Of a stretch of DNA of 64,000 nucleotides, positions 16,787-29,885 are shown piece by piece. The translations under genes were made by a program, and so were the position numbers. Within the stretch, counting starts at the first letter, position 1. The number at the start of each line of letters is the position of its first letter. The notes below the pieces were generated by a model. The model did not search any database. It saw only the letters and a list, made by a program, of their open reading frames with translations, and was not told the origin of the DNA. The stretch lies in assembly GCF_003096275.1 (NCBI RefSeq), contig NZ_QENQ01000001.1, positions 1,918,731 through 1,982,730 of the forward strand, given 5' to 3'. The stretch comes from Sphingomonas pokkalii. Its GTDB lineage: Bacteria; Pseudomonadota; Alphaproteobacteria; Sphingomonadales; Sphingomonadaceae.

Positions 16787-17656
16787 TCAGCGGATACGGC
16801 CGAGTAGCTCGGACTTCTTGGCGTCGAATTCCTGCTGGGTGATCGCGCCGATCGTCACCAAACGATGCAGCTTCTCGATCTGCACGGTGGCGTCCTCCCC
16901 GGAGGGCGCGGCAGCCGCCTGGAAGCGCGCAAAGGTGTCGACATCGCCCGCCACCCGCATCGCGCTGGCCTTGTCGAGCATGGCCTGCACTTCTTCGGGC
17001 AGCGACAGGCTCTCGATATAGAAGCTGGTACAGGCCAGCCCCCATTGCGCGAAAGCCGGATCGACAGCGGCCTTGAGCCGTTCCGACAGCGCCGTCTGGT
17101 TGGCGGCGAGATCGATGAACGCGATCTCGCCGGTCCCCAATGCCGATGCGAGCGCAGCGGCGATCGCAGCACGCAGCTGCGGCTCGATGTCCGCCACCGT
17201 TACGCGCTCGAGCGACCCCATCAGCTTCACCGCGAAGGCGGCTACCTGTTCGATGCGGAAGCTGTAGCTACCAAAGGCGCGCACCCGCAGCGCGCCGAAT
17301 TCGGGATCGCGCACCGTGATCGGCTGCGTCGTCCCCCACTTCCTGCCCGTCTGTTCCTTCTGGCTGAAGAAGGTGACATCCGCCGTGAATGGCGATGCGA
17401 AGCCCTTGTCCCAGTTGAGCAGCGCCGTGAGAAGCGGCAGATTGCCGGTTTCCAGCGTATGAAGTCCCGGATGAAAGGCATCGGCGAGCTGACCTTCGCG
17501 ATGGAACAGCACGACCTGGCCATCGCGCACCGTCAACTGCGCGCCACTCTGGATAGCGCGACCCTGCATCGGGTGCCGCACCGCAAGCGTGCCGGGCTCG
17601 TCGACCCAATCGATCACGTCGACGAACTGCTTCGACAGAAACCCGAATAAGCCCAT
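16787..17656 (-). CDS. SPFH-domain protein with C-terminal SHOCT-like motif
   Basis: 289 residues. It resembles the YdjI/'virion core protein'-like SPFH group: MGLFGFLSKQFVDVIDWVDE, then ESGAQLTVRDGQ-type strands, ITVRDPEFGALRVRAFGSYSFRI, and a helical portion. The last 30 residues (IEKLHRLVTIGAITQQEFDAKKSELLG) match the SHOCT short oligomerisation motif. SPFH proteins build membrane-associated scaffolds. ATG 17656 is preceded by a G-rich site. It is the first gene of the minus-strand cassette, so the promoter should lie at 17657-17750. An upstream in-frame extension to 17863 is rejected as it lacks SPFH sequence. Confidence 0.8.
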   Translation of the reverse strand: MGLFGFLSKQFVDVIDWVDEPGTLAVRHPMQGRAIQSGAQLTVRDGQVVLFHREGQLADAFHPGLHTLETGNLPLLTALLNWDKGFASPFTADVTFFSQKEQTGRKWGTTQPITVRDPEFGALRVRAFGSYSFRIEQVAAFAVKLMGSLERVTVADIEPQLRAAIAAALASALGTGEIAFIDLAANQTALSERLKAAVDPAFAQWGLACTSFYIESLSLPEEVQAMLDKASAMRVAGDVDTFARFQAAAAPSGEDATVQIEKLHRLVTIGAITQQEFDAKKSELLGRIR

Positions 17657-17750
17657 CACCTGCCCCCCAACTACCAACGCTATACGCCAAGCGCGCGGCG
17701 CGAAACAAGAAAGGGGCTGGCAGGAAGAGCGAACCGGCGGCGAAACAACC

Positions 17751-18280
17751 TCAGGCCGCGCGGTCAAGCAATTCGCGTACTTTCGCTGCCAGCGTGGCAT
17801 AGGTGAAGGGCTTCGAGAGGAGATCGACATTCGGGTCCAGCCGGTCGTCGCGCATGATCGCATCGCGCGTGTACCCCGAGGTGAAGAGCACCCGCGGCTC
17901 CGGGTGCAACGCCTGCGCGCGGGCCGCCCGTTCGGGACCGGACATGCGCGGCATCACCACGTCGGTCAGCAGCAACGTCGCGCGGATGTCAGGCCCGCCG
18001 AGCAACCGCAGGGCGCCGTCGCCATCCTGCGCCTCGACCACGCGATAGCCCAGCTCGCGCAGGATGCCGACCGTATAGGCGCGCACATCCTCGTCATCCT
18101 CGACCACCAGGATGGTTTCGTCGGCGCTGCCCATCCGGGCGGAGGGGCGCCGCTCTTCTATCTCGAGCGGAACGTCCTGCAGCTTGCGGGCAAGATAGAG
18201 GCGCACGATCGTGCCGCGGCCTTCCTCCGATTCGATGACGCCAGCATTCCCATGGTATCCCGCAGATACCGAAGCGCCGC
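17751..18280 (-). pseudogene. Hybrid histidine kinase remnant: ATPase tail plus receiver domain
   Basis: The frame reads ...HGNAGVIESEEGRGTIVRLYL from about 18262, which is the final G2 box and last strand of a HATPase domain, then a linker, then a complete receiver domain: ILVVEDDEDVRAYTV (acidic pocket), LLTDVVMPRMSG (phospho-acceptor Asp), LFTSGY and KPFT (conserved Lys). The sensor, dimerisation and most of the ATPase domain are missing; upstream sequence runs into the GH43 gene end at 18318. An ATG at 18134 could still start a 127-residue stand-alone receiver, but the in-frame ATPase tail shows that the gene was cut. It reads in the same direction as the glycan operon. Confidence 0.7.
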
Positions 18281-18315
18281 AGAAACGGCCGGAGCCCTCC
18301 CTGCAGCCCTTTCGA

Positions 18316-19667
18316 TCAGAAGACGTCCCACTCCCACAGCCCCGCGCCCTGGGGCACCCGGAGCCGCAGGAACCGCACCTGGGCGGAATGGAAGAGGATG
18401 ATCGGCGATCCCTTTACAGCCGCCCGACTCGCCAGCCGCCGCCAGGTGCGGCCGTCCGTGGAGCCTTCGATCGCGACGTCATACAGGCGCTGCGCATATT
18501 CCATCCGCAGCCGGCTTTCGCGCACGGCGCGCACGCGACCAAGATCGGCGGTGAGCAGCGGCAGCGCGCCGGGAGCCGGCCGCCACTGCGTCGCATAATT
18601 ATCGTCGGCGGCACGTTCGGCGGCATAGGCCGGGCCGGCGGCCGCCCCACGCAGCCGAAGTGTCATCCCGCGGGTTCGGCGCGGCGCGAAGCCGGCAACG
18701 GCGCTGCCATGGCTGGGCGTAACGCGCGCGATGCTGCCATCGGTGCGGATCGTCAGCGGATCGACCGCGACCTGGCGCAACGTGGCATCGTCACCCGGCC
18801 GCGGCCAGGGCAGCGACTGGCGGTGATAGAGGATATAGGGCTGGCCACCCGCCCGGAAGATCGCATGGTGGCCGGGGCTGATCACGTCCCTGTTCTTGTC
18901 GGTCGACAGGATCGGGCTGTCCGGCCCTTCGCGGAACGGGCCGAACGGCGTGTCGCCGATGGCGTAGCGGACCTTATAGGTGTCCTCGGTCGTCTTGCCG
19001 TCGCTGTAGGTCAGCACATAGTGCTTGCCTGCCTTCACCAGGAACGGGCCTTCGAAGTAATTGGCCGGTGTCACATCCTTCGGCTCGCCGTCGAAGGTGA
19101 CCATGTCGGGCTTGAGCTTTACGACGAAGCAATGGCCGTTGACCCAGTTGAGCCCCGACCCCCAATAGAGATAGGCGGTACCGTCGTCGTCGATGAACGC
19201 TTCGGCATCGATCATGTGATAGGCAGGCGCGAAATTCTTGGCGATCAGCGGCTTGCCGCCGTTCGCATCGGCCCAGGGCCCGGCCGGCGACGGCGCGCTG
19301 CCCACCCACACCTCGGAGCCCACCGAGACATACATGTACCAGCGTCCGTTCTTGGCCTTCACCACCGAGGGGGCCCAAACCTTCGAGTCCCCGGAGGTCG
19401 GGCTGGTCGCCGCGGCCTTGGTCGGCCAGGCCGGGGTAGAGAAGGTCCAGTCGCGGCCGTTGGTAGAGGTCCACATGCCCAGCCGATCGTCGCCCCAGGG
19501 GTCGATCGTGGCGTAGATATACCATTTGCCGCCGTCATGGACGATCGACGGATCGGCGAAATAGCCGGGGAGCAGCGGATTGCTGTCCCCCGGGGTATCC
19601 CAGCGGGGCGCGGGCGCGTCGGCGGCGGCGAGCAAGCCCGCCGCCGCCATCAGAAGAACCGCCTTGC

Positions 19668-19671
<4 letters not shown>
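18316..19671 (-). CDS. GH43 glycoside hydrolase with C-terminal F5/8 type C-like domain
   Basis: 451 residues, exported (MSKAVLLMAAAGLLAAADA). The GH43 five-bladed propeller is seen through its three catalytic acids: GYFADPSIVHD (base), MIDAEAFIDDDG (pKa modulator) and ANYFEGPFLV (acid). The last about 130 residues (YAAERAADDNYATQWRP... YDVAIEGSTDGRTW... VRFLRLRVP) form a discoidin/coagulation-factor-like sugar-binding domain. GH43 enzymes release arabinose, xylose or galactose. ATG 19671 overlaps the GH51 stop (ATGA). With its neighbours it probably trims arabinogalactan side chains (inference). Confidence 0.87.
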
Positions 19672-24512
<4,841 letters not shown>

Positions 24513-24520
24513 ATTTCTCG

Positions 24521-24542
24521 GAGTAATTTTGGTGTAATTTTA
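24521..24542 (-). repeat. 11-bp direct repeat upstream of the GH2 promoter
   Basis: On the plus strand GAGTAATTTTG (24521-24531) and GTGTAATTTTA (24532-24542) are adjacent copies differing at two bases. They sit just upstream of the candidate -35 box and overlap the halogenase stop codon. Such helically phased repeats often bind an activator or repressor; which protein is unknown. Confidence 0.4.
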
Positions 24543-26045
24543 TTCCACCATCGCCCCACTTTCCCGCAGGAACGCATCATGGGCAGGGATGCGCGACGCC
24601 GCCAGCGCCGTGACCTCGGCAATCCGCGCCAATCGCGTGCGGGCTTCGTCGCGCGCCATTCCATCGGCGATCGGATCATAGCCGATCGGATCCACGCCCT
24701 GGCCATGCAGCACCGCCAGCCAGCTGGTCTTGGAGAAGAGCTCGTCCGCCTCGCGGTAGAGCCGGCCGCTGGCACGATAGATGGCCAGGCGATCCGCCAA
24801 CGTATCCGGCAATTCCATGGTGCGCAGCTGGCGCCAATAGTCGGTGTCGTCGCGTGCCGTGGCGTGGAAATGGAGGATCAGGAAATCGCGGATCGTCTCG
24901 AACTCGGTCGCCATCAACCGGTTGTAGCGGCGGATATCCGCCGGTGTGCCACCCCCTACCGGCAGCATCTCCAGCAGCCGCGCGATGCCAGCCTGGACGA
25001 GATGGATACTGGTCGACTCCAGCGGTTCGAGAAAGCCGCTGGAAAGCCCGAGTGCAACGCAGTTACGCTCCCAGAAGCGCGCCCGGCGACCGGCGCGGAA
25101 TCGCAGCACGCGCGGTTCTGCAAGCGGCTCGCCCTCAAGGGTGCTCAGCAAGAGCGCCTGCGCATCCTCGTCCGAGCACTGAGCGCTGGCATAGACAAGG
25201 CCGTTGCCGACACGGTGCTGTAGCGGAATGCGCCACTGCCACCCCGCTCCGCGCGCGGTGGAACGCGTGAACGGCGTACGCCCCTCCAGACCGAGCGCGC
25301 AGGGCACCGCGACGGCACGGTCGTTGGGGAGCCACCGCCCCCAATCCTCGAACGGAATGCCCAGCGCTTCGCCGAGGAGAAGCGCGCGGAAACCGGAACA
25401 GTCGATATAGAAATCGGCGGCGATCCGCGCACCGTCTTCCAGCACGACGCCGGCGATCGCCCCGTCCGACGCCCGCTCGACGGAAGTGACGCGTCCTTCC
25501 TGCCGACGCACGCCCCATTGCTCCGCCCGCGCGCGCAGGAATCCGGCATAGAGCGCCGCATCGAAATGATAGGCATAGCCGATATGCGCGAGCGGGTTGT
25601 TGCCGGTAGTGGCAGGACGCTGGAAGCGCCCGAGCCGGGCCGCTTCGGCACAGATCGAATAGGCTTCCAGCGGCGCTGCTGCGCCCGCCATGCGGGCACG
25701 CTGCCACAGCGCCTCGAAGGGGATTGCACCGAAATCGACGCCGTGCGTGCCGAAGGGGTGGAAGTAGCGCGTACCGTGCGCCCGCCAATCGACGAACTCG
25801 ATGCCGAGCTTGTAGGTGCCCTTGGTCGCGCGGAGAAACTCGGCCTCGTCGATGCCGAGCAGCGCATTGAACGCCTGGATCGGCGGGATCGTCGCCTCCC
25901 CGACGCCGACGGTACCGATCGCCTCCGATTCCACCAACGTGATGGCGATGGCCTTGGTATCCAGCACGCGGGCCAATGCCGCAGCCGCCATCCACCCCGC
26001 CGTGCCACCGCCGATGATGGCGATATGCGAAAGCGGCGCGCTCAT
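24540..26045 (-). CDS. Flavin-dependent tryptophan halogenase family protein
   Basis: 501 residues. The FAD motif is IIGGGTAGWMAAAAL; the family signature that blocks monooxygenation is present as WQWRIPL (WxWxIP). The catalytic Lys is in GTYKLGIEF near residue 80 and the second key Glu in SSGFLEPLESTSIH. Thus the residues needed for hypohalous acid use are kept. Many sphingomonads and Caulobacter carry such genes beside TonB receptors for plant glycans, where the true substrate is not known; halogenation of free tryptophan should not be assumed. It follows the TonB receptor gene by about 100 bp on the same strand. Confidence 0.88.
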   Translation of the reverse strand: MSAPLSHIAIIGGGTAGWMAAAALARVLDTKAIAITLVESEAIGTVGVGEATIPPIQAFNALLGIDEAEFLRATKGTYKLGIEFVDWRAHGTRYFHPFGTHGVDFGAIPFEALWQRARMAGAAAPLEAYSICAEAARLGRFQRPATTGNNPLAHIGYAYHFDAALYAGFLRARAEQWGVRRQEGRVTSVERASDGAIAGVVLEDGARIAADFYIDCSGFRALLLGEALGIPFEDWGRWLPNDRAVAVPCALGLEGRTPFTRSTARGAGWQWRIPLQHRVGNGLVYASAQCSDEDAQALLLSTLEGEPLAEPRVLRFRAGRRARFWERNCVALGLSSGFLEPLESTSIHLVQAGIARLLEMLPVGGGTPADIRRYNRLMATEFETIRDFLILHFHATARDDTDYWRQLRTMELPDTLADRLAIYRASGRLYREADELFSKTSWLAVLHGQGVDPIGYDPIADGMARDEARTRLARIAEVTALAASRIPAHDAFLRESGAMVE

Positions 26046-26148
26046 GCCGCGCGCCGTTTGGGAACGATGTCGATGTGGAACGCCGTCACCTTGCGCCTTC
26101 CCTCCGGGAAAAGGCGGCCAGGGCAGTCACCCGCCCCGGCCATCATGG

Positions 26149-28941
26149 TCAATAGGTCGCTCGCAGCGACAGGCCGAAGCGCCGGTCGTTGAGTTCGTAC
26201 CGCAACGGTGCGGCCGGCGTACCGATGTAGATCATGTTCAGCCGGTTGTTGAGGTTCACCACATCCGCCGAGACCGCGATCTGCTTGGTCAGGTTCACGC
26301 TGATCGAAGCGTCGAGCGAGGCATAGGGCTTGGCATATTGCGGGATGCCATTGGCGCCGCTTCCCTGGGTCTGGTCGAGATAGCTGGACCGCCAGCTCCA
26401 CGCCACGCGCGCGGTGACCGGGCCCTTCTCGTAGAGGCCGACAAGGTTGTAGCTGTGCTTCGACAACTTCTCGAGCGGCAGCTGCTGCGGCGTGTTCGTA
26501 CCCGCCACGGCGAACGGATTGCTCACGCTCGAATCGACATAGGTATAGTTGGCCTGGAGGCCGAGCCCGCTGAGCGGCCCGGGCAGGAAATCGAAGAACT
26601 GGTTGTAGCCGATCTCCGCGCCCTTCACCGTGCCGTTGCCCGAGTTCACCTGCGTGCTGATGTCGTAGGTGACGCCGTTGAACACGCCGGTGACGATGCC
26701 GCCGGCCAGGAAGCCGTTGACCTTCTTGTAGAACAGGCCGCCGGTCAGCGATCCGCTGGGGGCGAAGTACCATTCGGCGGTCACGTCGAAATTGTCCGAA
26801 CGGATCGGGTTGAGCCGCGGGTTGCCCGAGCCGGCGCTCGGATGGCCGGTGACCGGGTTGATCTGGTTCGGATTGTTCAGCGTCAGATTGGTGGAGAGCT
26901 GGTCGAAATTCGGCCGCGCCAGGCCCTTCGAATAGGCGAAGCGCATCTGGAACGTGTCGGTCAGCTTCGCCCGAAGGTTAAAGCTCGGCAGCGCCTTGGT
27001 ATATTCCTTGCCCACACTGATCGGCGCGGAGGTGCCGTCATTGTTGAACTGGGTGCCCACCGAAGTCGTCTTGGTCTTCACCACGCGCACGCCGATGCCG
27101 CCGTCAAAGCTTACCCCGCCCACATCGAAGCCATAGTCGGCGATCGCCCAGCCTGTATAGGTCTTCTCGGTCTGGCGATTGAGGTCGCCGGGCTTGAAAC
27201 TGTCCTGCGTCGTCGCGCCGAGCAGCGCATACAGGGCCTTGGTCTGCGCCCATACGCCGTCACCGCCCGGGAACGCCGGGTAGAGCAGCCCGCCCTTCAC
27301 GGTGTTGCCGTCGAACCAGTTCTTCGACGGGCCCGGCATCGCAAGCTGCGGATTCTTGGTCAGCGGGACCAGCGGGGTACCCGACGGCGCACCGCAATTG
27401 GGATCCGCGCCGAGCGAGGTGACGCACACACTGTGCCAGGTGCCCCGCAGGTCGATGCTGTTGTCGGCATAGCGGACGCCCGCGCGCAGCTTCTTCAGGA
27501 ATCCGCCCTCGACGTCATATTCGATGTCGGACGCGAGCGCGAAGGTGTCCGCGTCGTTCCGCTGCAGCGAATCCGCGACATAGGGGGTAGTGTAGTTCGC
27601 CGGATTGTTGAGTACGCCCTGCTGCTTCACGTCCCAGCGCGGATATTTGCCGCGCAGGTCGAAGTCGACGCTGAGCGGGTGCGGCGTGGTCAGCGAGGTC
27701 TGGCCGGACTCGCTGTACAACGACAGCACATGGCCGTTGCGGTCCGCATTGTAATAGGAATGAAGATACTGCGCGTCGAAGTTCGCCTTGAGCCGGTCGG
27801 TCGGCTTCCAGGCTGCATTCAGCGTGAAGTTCTTGCTCGCGCTCCACAGCTGCTGGTCATAGCGGCCGGTCTCGAATGCGATCGGCGCCAGGGTGCCGCT
27901 GGTCGCATACCCCTCCTTGTTGAAGGTGAAGGTCGCGCCCGGCGCCGGCGCGGTACCGTAGCTGGTCACGACGCCGGCGGCGTTCCGGACGTTCGAACGG
28001 TTGCTGTAATCGTAATAATAGGCGCCGGTCCGGTTGAACCAGTATTTGGTCATCTGCCCCTGCGCCGTGATGAGCAGCGCATCGCTCGGCTTCCACTGGA
28101 TGGCGCCGGCCACGCCCAGGCGCTTGCGATCGCCGCTATCGTCGTAGATTTCGGGGCCGTAGGGGATCTGGGCGTTCGCCGGCGCGCCCGCGATCGAGCC
28201 CGGCGCGACCGTGTCGAACGGCCCGATCAGCAGGCCGTCCTGGCGATACTGGCTCTTGGAATAGACCGCGTTGATCAGCACGCCGATCTCGCCCTCGCCC
28301 GCCTGAAAGCGATTGCTGTACAGGCCCGACACCGCATAGCCCGGCTTGTCGACGCGGTCGTAGTAATTGCCGCGGACCGTGGCGCTGATCACCTGGCCGG
28401 CGGAATCGAACGGCTTGCGGGTGCGCAGGTTCACCGCGCCGCCCACGCCGCCTTCGATGATGTTGGCGGGCGCGTTCTTGTACACGTCGATGCCCGACAG
28501 CAGTTCCGGCGGCACGCCTTCAAGGTCGAACGCGCGCCCGCCCGAGGCGGAATAGACCGCGCGGCCATCGAGGAAATTCTGGACCTGGGTCAGGCCGCGC
28601 ACGGTGATCGCCGGCTGGGTGCGGTGGTCGAAATCGGTGGCGCCTTCGCCGTAGCGGCGCTGGATCTGCACGCCGGTAATGCGCTGCAGCGCCTCGGTGG
28701 TGTTCGCGTCCGGCAGCTTGCCGATATCCTGTGCCTGCACCGAATCGACGATCTGGTCCGCGTTGCGCTTCAGCGCCTGGGCGGAGCGAAGGCTTTCGCG
28801 CACGCCGGTGACGATGATCTCGTCCGGCCCATTATCTTGCGCCTGATTGCCTCCCTGTTGGGCAGCCGCGGGCAACGCGCCCACCACGGCAAGGGCGAGC
28901 GCCGAAACTCCAAGCAACGAAACACGATGATTCACCCGCAT
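26149..28941 (-). CDS. TonB-dependent receptor of the glycan-uptake (TonB-Xanth-Caul) type
   Basis: 930 residues. Signal peptide MRVNHRVSLLGVSALALAVVG..., then the TonB box region PDEIIVTGVRESLRSAQALKR, a plug domain with DANTTEALQRITGVQI and GVGGAVNLRTRKPF, and a beta-barrel ending RRFGLSLRATY. ATG 28941 has GGAGG 8 nt upstream. It would import oligosaccharides released from plant polymer across the outer membrane. It is divergent from the GntR regulator with two palindromic sites between them, and is followed by the halogenase and the GH2-GH51-GH43 run. Confidence 0.93.
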   Translation of the reverse strand: MRVNHRVSLLGVSALALAVVGALPAAAQQGGNQAQDNGPDEIIVTGVRESLRSAQALKRNADQIVDSVQAQDIGKLPDANTTEALQRITGVQIQRRYGEGATDFDHRTQPAITVRGLTQVQNFLDGRAVYSASGGRAFDLEGVPPELLSGIDVYKNAPANIIEGGVGGAVNLRTRKPFDSAGQVISATVRGNYYDRVDKPGYAVSGLYSNRFQAGEGEIGVLINAVYSKSQYRQDGLLIGPFDTVAPGSIAGAPANAQIPYGPEIYDDSGDRKRLGVAGAIQWKPSDALLITAQGQMTKYWFNRTGAYYYDYSNRSNVRNAAGVVTSYGTAPAPGATFTFNKEGYATSGTLAPIAFETGRYDQQLWSASKNFTLNAAWKPTDRLKANFDAQYLHSYYNADRNGHVLSLYSESGQTSLTTPHPLSVDFDLRGKYPRWDVKQQGVLNNPANYTTPYVADSLQRNDADTFALASDIEYDVEGGFLKKLRAGVRYADNSIDLRGTWHSVCVTSLGADPNCGAPSGTPLVPLTKNPQLAMPGPSKNWFDGNTVKGGLLYPAFPGGDGVWAQTKALYALLGATTQDSFKPGDLNRQTEKTYTGWAIADYGFDVGGVSFDGGIGVRVVKTKTTSVGTQFNNDGTSAPISVGKEYTKALPSFNLRAKLTDTFQMRFAYSKGLARPNFDQLSTNLTLNNPNQINPVTGHPSAGSGNPRLNPIRSDNFDVTAEWYFAPSGSLTGGLFYKKVNGFLAGGIVTGVFNGVTYDISTQVNSGNGTVKGAEIGYNQFFDFLPGPLSGLGLQANYTYVDSSVSNPFAVAGTNTPQQLPLEKLSKHSYNLVGLYEKGPVTARVAWSWRSSYLDQTQGSGANGIPQYAKPYASLDASISVNLTKQIAVSADVVNLNNRLNMIYIGTPAAPLRYELNDRRFGLSLRATY

Positions 28942-28998
28942 GCAAACCTCCCCTTTCCCCTGGCCCGAAATGCCGCATCTGCGTGCGGTGGCAGCCAG

Positions 28999-29009
28999 TT
29001 GTCCGACAA
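28999..29009. promoter_or_regulatory. TTGTnnnACAA operator-like site 1
   Basis: TTGTCCGACAA is a perfect palindrome around a 3-nt centre in the intergenic region between the TonB receptor and the GntR regulator. FadR-type GntR proteins bind short palindromes of this general form. A second perfect copy lies 26 bp further on. Confidence 0.55.
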
Positions 29010-29024
29010 CATATCTCGTCATAT

Positions 29025-29035
29025 TTGTAAGACAA
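29025..29035. promoter_or_regulatory. TTGTnnnACAA operator-like site 2
   Basis: TTGTAAGACAA, the same palindrome as the site at 28999, 25 bp before the GTG candidate start of the regulator. Two sites in one divergent region favour autoregulation together with control of the receptor. Confidence 0.55.
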
Positions 29036-29060
29036 GTGAAATCGCATCGTTCGATTTCGG

Positions 29061-29822
29061 GTGGCGCAACAACCCAACTCGCCTCAAGATCGCCCGGAGC
29101 ACAGGGGCAAGACATTGGTCGAACAGCAAAAGCGCAATCCCGCACACCGATCGATCGCGCGCGAACTGGGCGTGGCGATCGTATCGGGCCGATATCCACC
29201 AGGCGCCATCCTTCCGGGCGAGCTCGACCTCGCCGAATCGCGCAACGTCTCACGCAGCGTGGTGCGGGAGGCGCTGCGGATGCTGGCGGCAAAAGGGCTG
29301 ATCGATAGCCGTCCGAAAACGGGCACCCGTGTGCGTGCGCGCGCCGATTGGAACATGCTCGATCCCGATCTGCTGGCCTGGATGTTCGAGGGCGAGCCTC
29401 CGCTGGGATTCGTCGACAGCCTGTTTCAGCTGCGTATCATCGTCGAGCCGGCGGCAGCGGAACTGGCCGCCCGTTCGCGCACCACTCGCCATATCGCGCG
29501 GCTGGGACATGCATTGGAGGTGATGGAGGAAAAGGGCCTGTCCAGTCCCGAGGGGCAGGCGGCGGATCAACAATTCCACAACCTGATCCTGGAGGCGACC
29601 GGCAACGATCTGCTGATCAGCCTTTCCGGGAGCATTGGCGCGGCCGTACGCTCCACCACCTTGTTCAAGCATCGCAAGGCCAAGCAACTGCGCGATTCGA
29701 TTCCGCTGCATCGGGACTTGTTCGCGGCGATCACCGATGGCGATCCGGCCGCCGCGCGCGCCGCCACGATCACGCTGATTCTACAGGCCCAGGAGGACAC
29801 GGAATCGTCCCTCCTGGCCTGA
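29061..29822 (+). CDS. FadR-subfamily GntR transcriptional regulator
   Basis: 253 residues from the GTG at 29061. The winged helix is HRSIARELGVAIVSGRYPPGAILPGELDLAESRNVSRSVVREALRMLAAKGLI, and the C-terminal helical FCD domain follows (FVDSLFQLRIIVEPAAAELAA... DQQFHNLILEATGNDLL... HRDLFAAITDGDP), which binds a metal and a small acid or sugar acid. The true start may be the TTG at 29115, which has AGGGG 7 nt upstream; that would remove 18 residues lying before the HTH. It sits between the two arms of the glycan locus and likely controls both, releasing its operators when a sugar derivative binds. Confidence 0.88.
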   Translation: MAQQPNSPQDRPEHRGKTLVEQQKRNPAHRSIARELGVAIVSGRYPPGAILPGELDLAESRNVSRSVVREALRMLAAKGLIDSRPKTGTRVRARADWNMLDPDLLAWMFEGEPPLGFVDSLFQLRIIVEPAAAELAARSRTTRHIARLGHALEVMEEKGLSSPEGQAADQQFHNLILEATGNDLLISLSGSIGAAVRSTTLFKHRKAKQLRDSIPLHRDLFAAITDGDPAAARAATITLILQAQEDTESSLLA

Positions 29823-29833
29823 TCGCCCGCCGT

Positions 29834-29859
29834 TGACGCCATTCTTCCCGGCTTATAGT
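29834..29859 (+). promoter_or_regulatory. Candidate promoter of the GH27-GH30 operon
   Basis: TTGACG followed after 15-16 nt by TATAGT/ATAGTC, 26 nt before the GH27 start. The imperfect operator copy at 29856 overlaps the downstream box. Confidence 0.45.
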
Positions 29860-29866
29860 CAGACAA
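29856..29866. promoter_or_regulatory. Imperfect TTGTnnnACAA site in the GH27 promoter
   Basis: TAGTCAGACAA matches TTGTnnnACAA at all but one of the eight defined positions. It overlaps the candidate -10 region of the GH27-GH30 operon, where a repressor would block transcription. Confidence 0.45.
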
Positions 29867-29885
29867 AAACAACAGGAGGAAGCAG

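Noticed and set aside
25816..29301. Very long plus-strand open frame (about 1160 codons)
   Set aside because: It lies antisense to the halogenase and TonB receptor, whose translations match known families; its own product is Arg/His/Gly-rich filler typical of antisense frames in GC-rich DNA.
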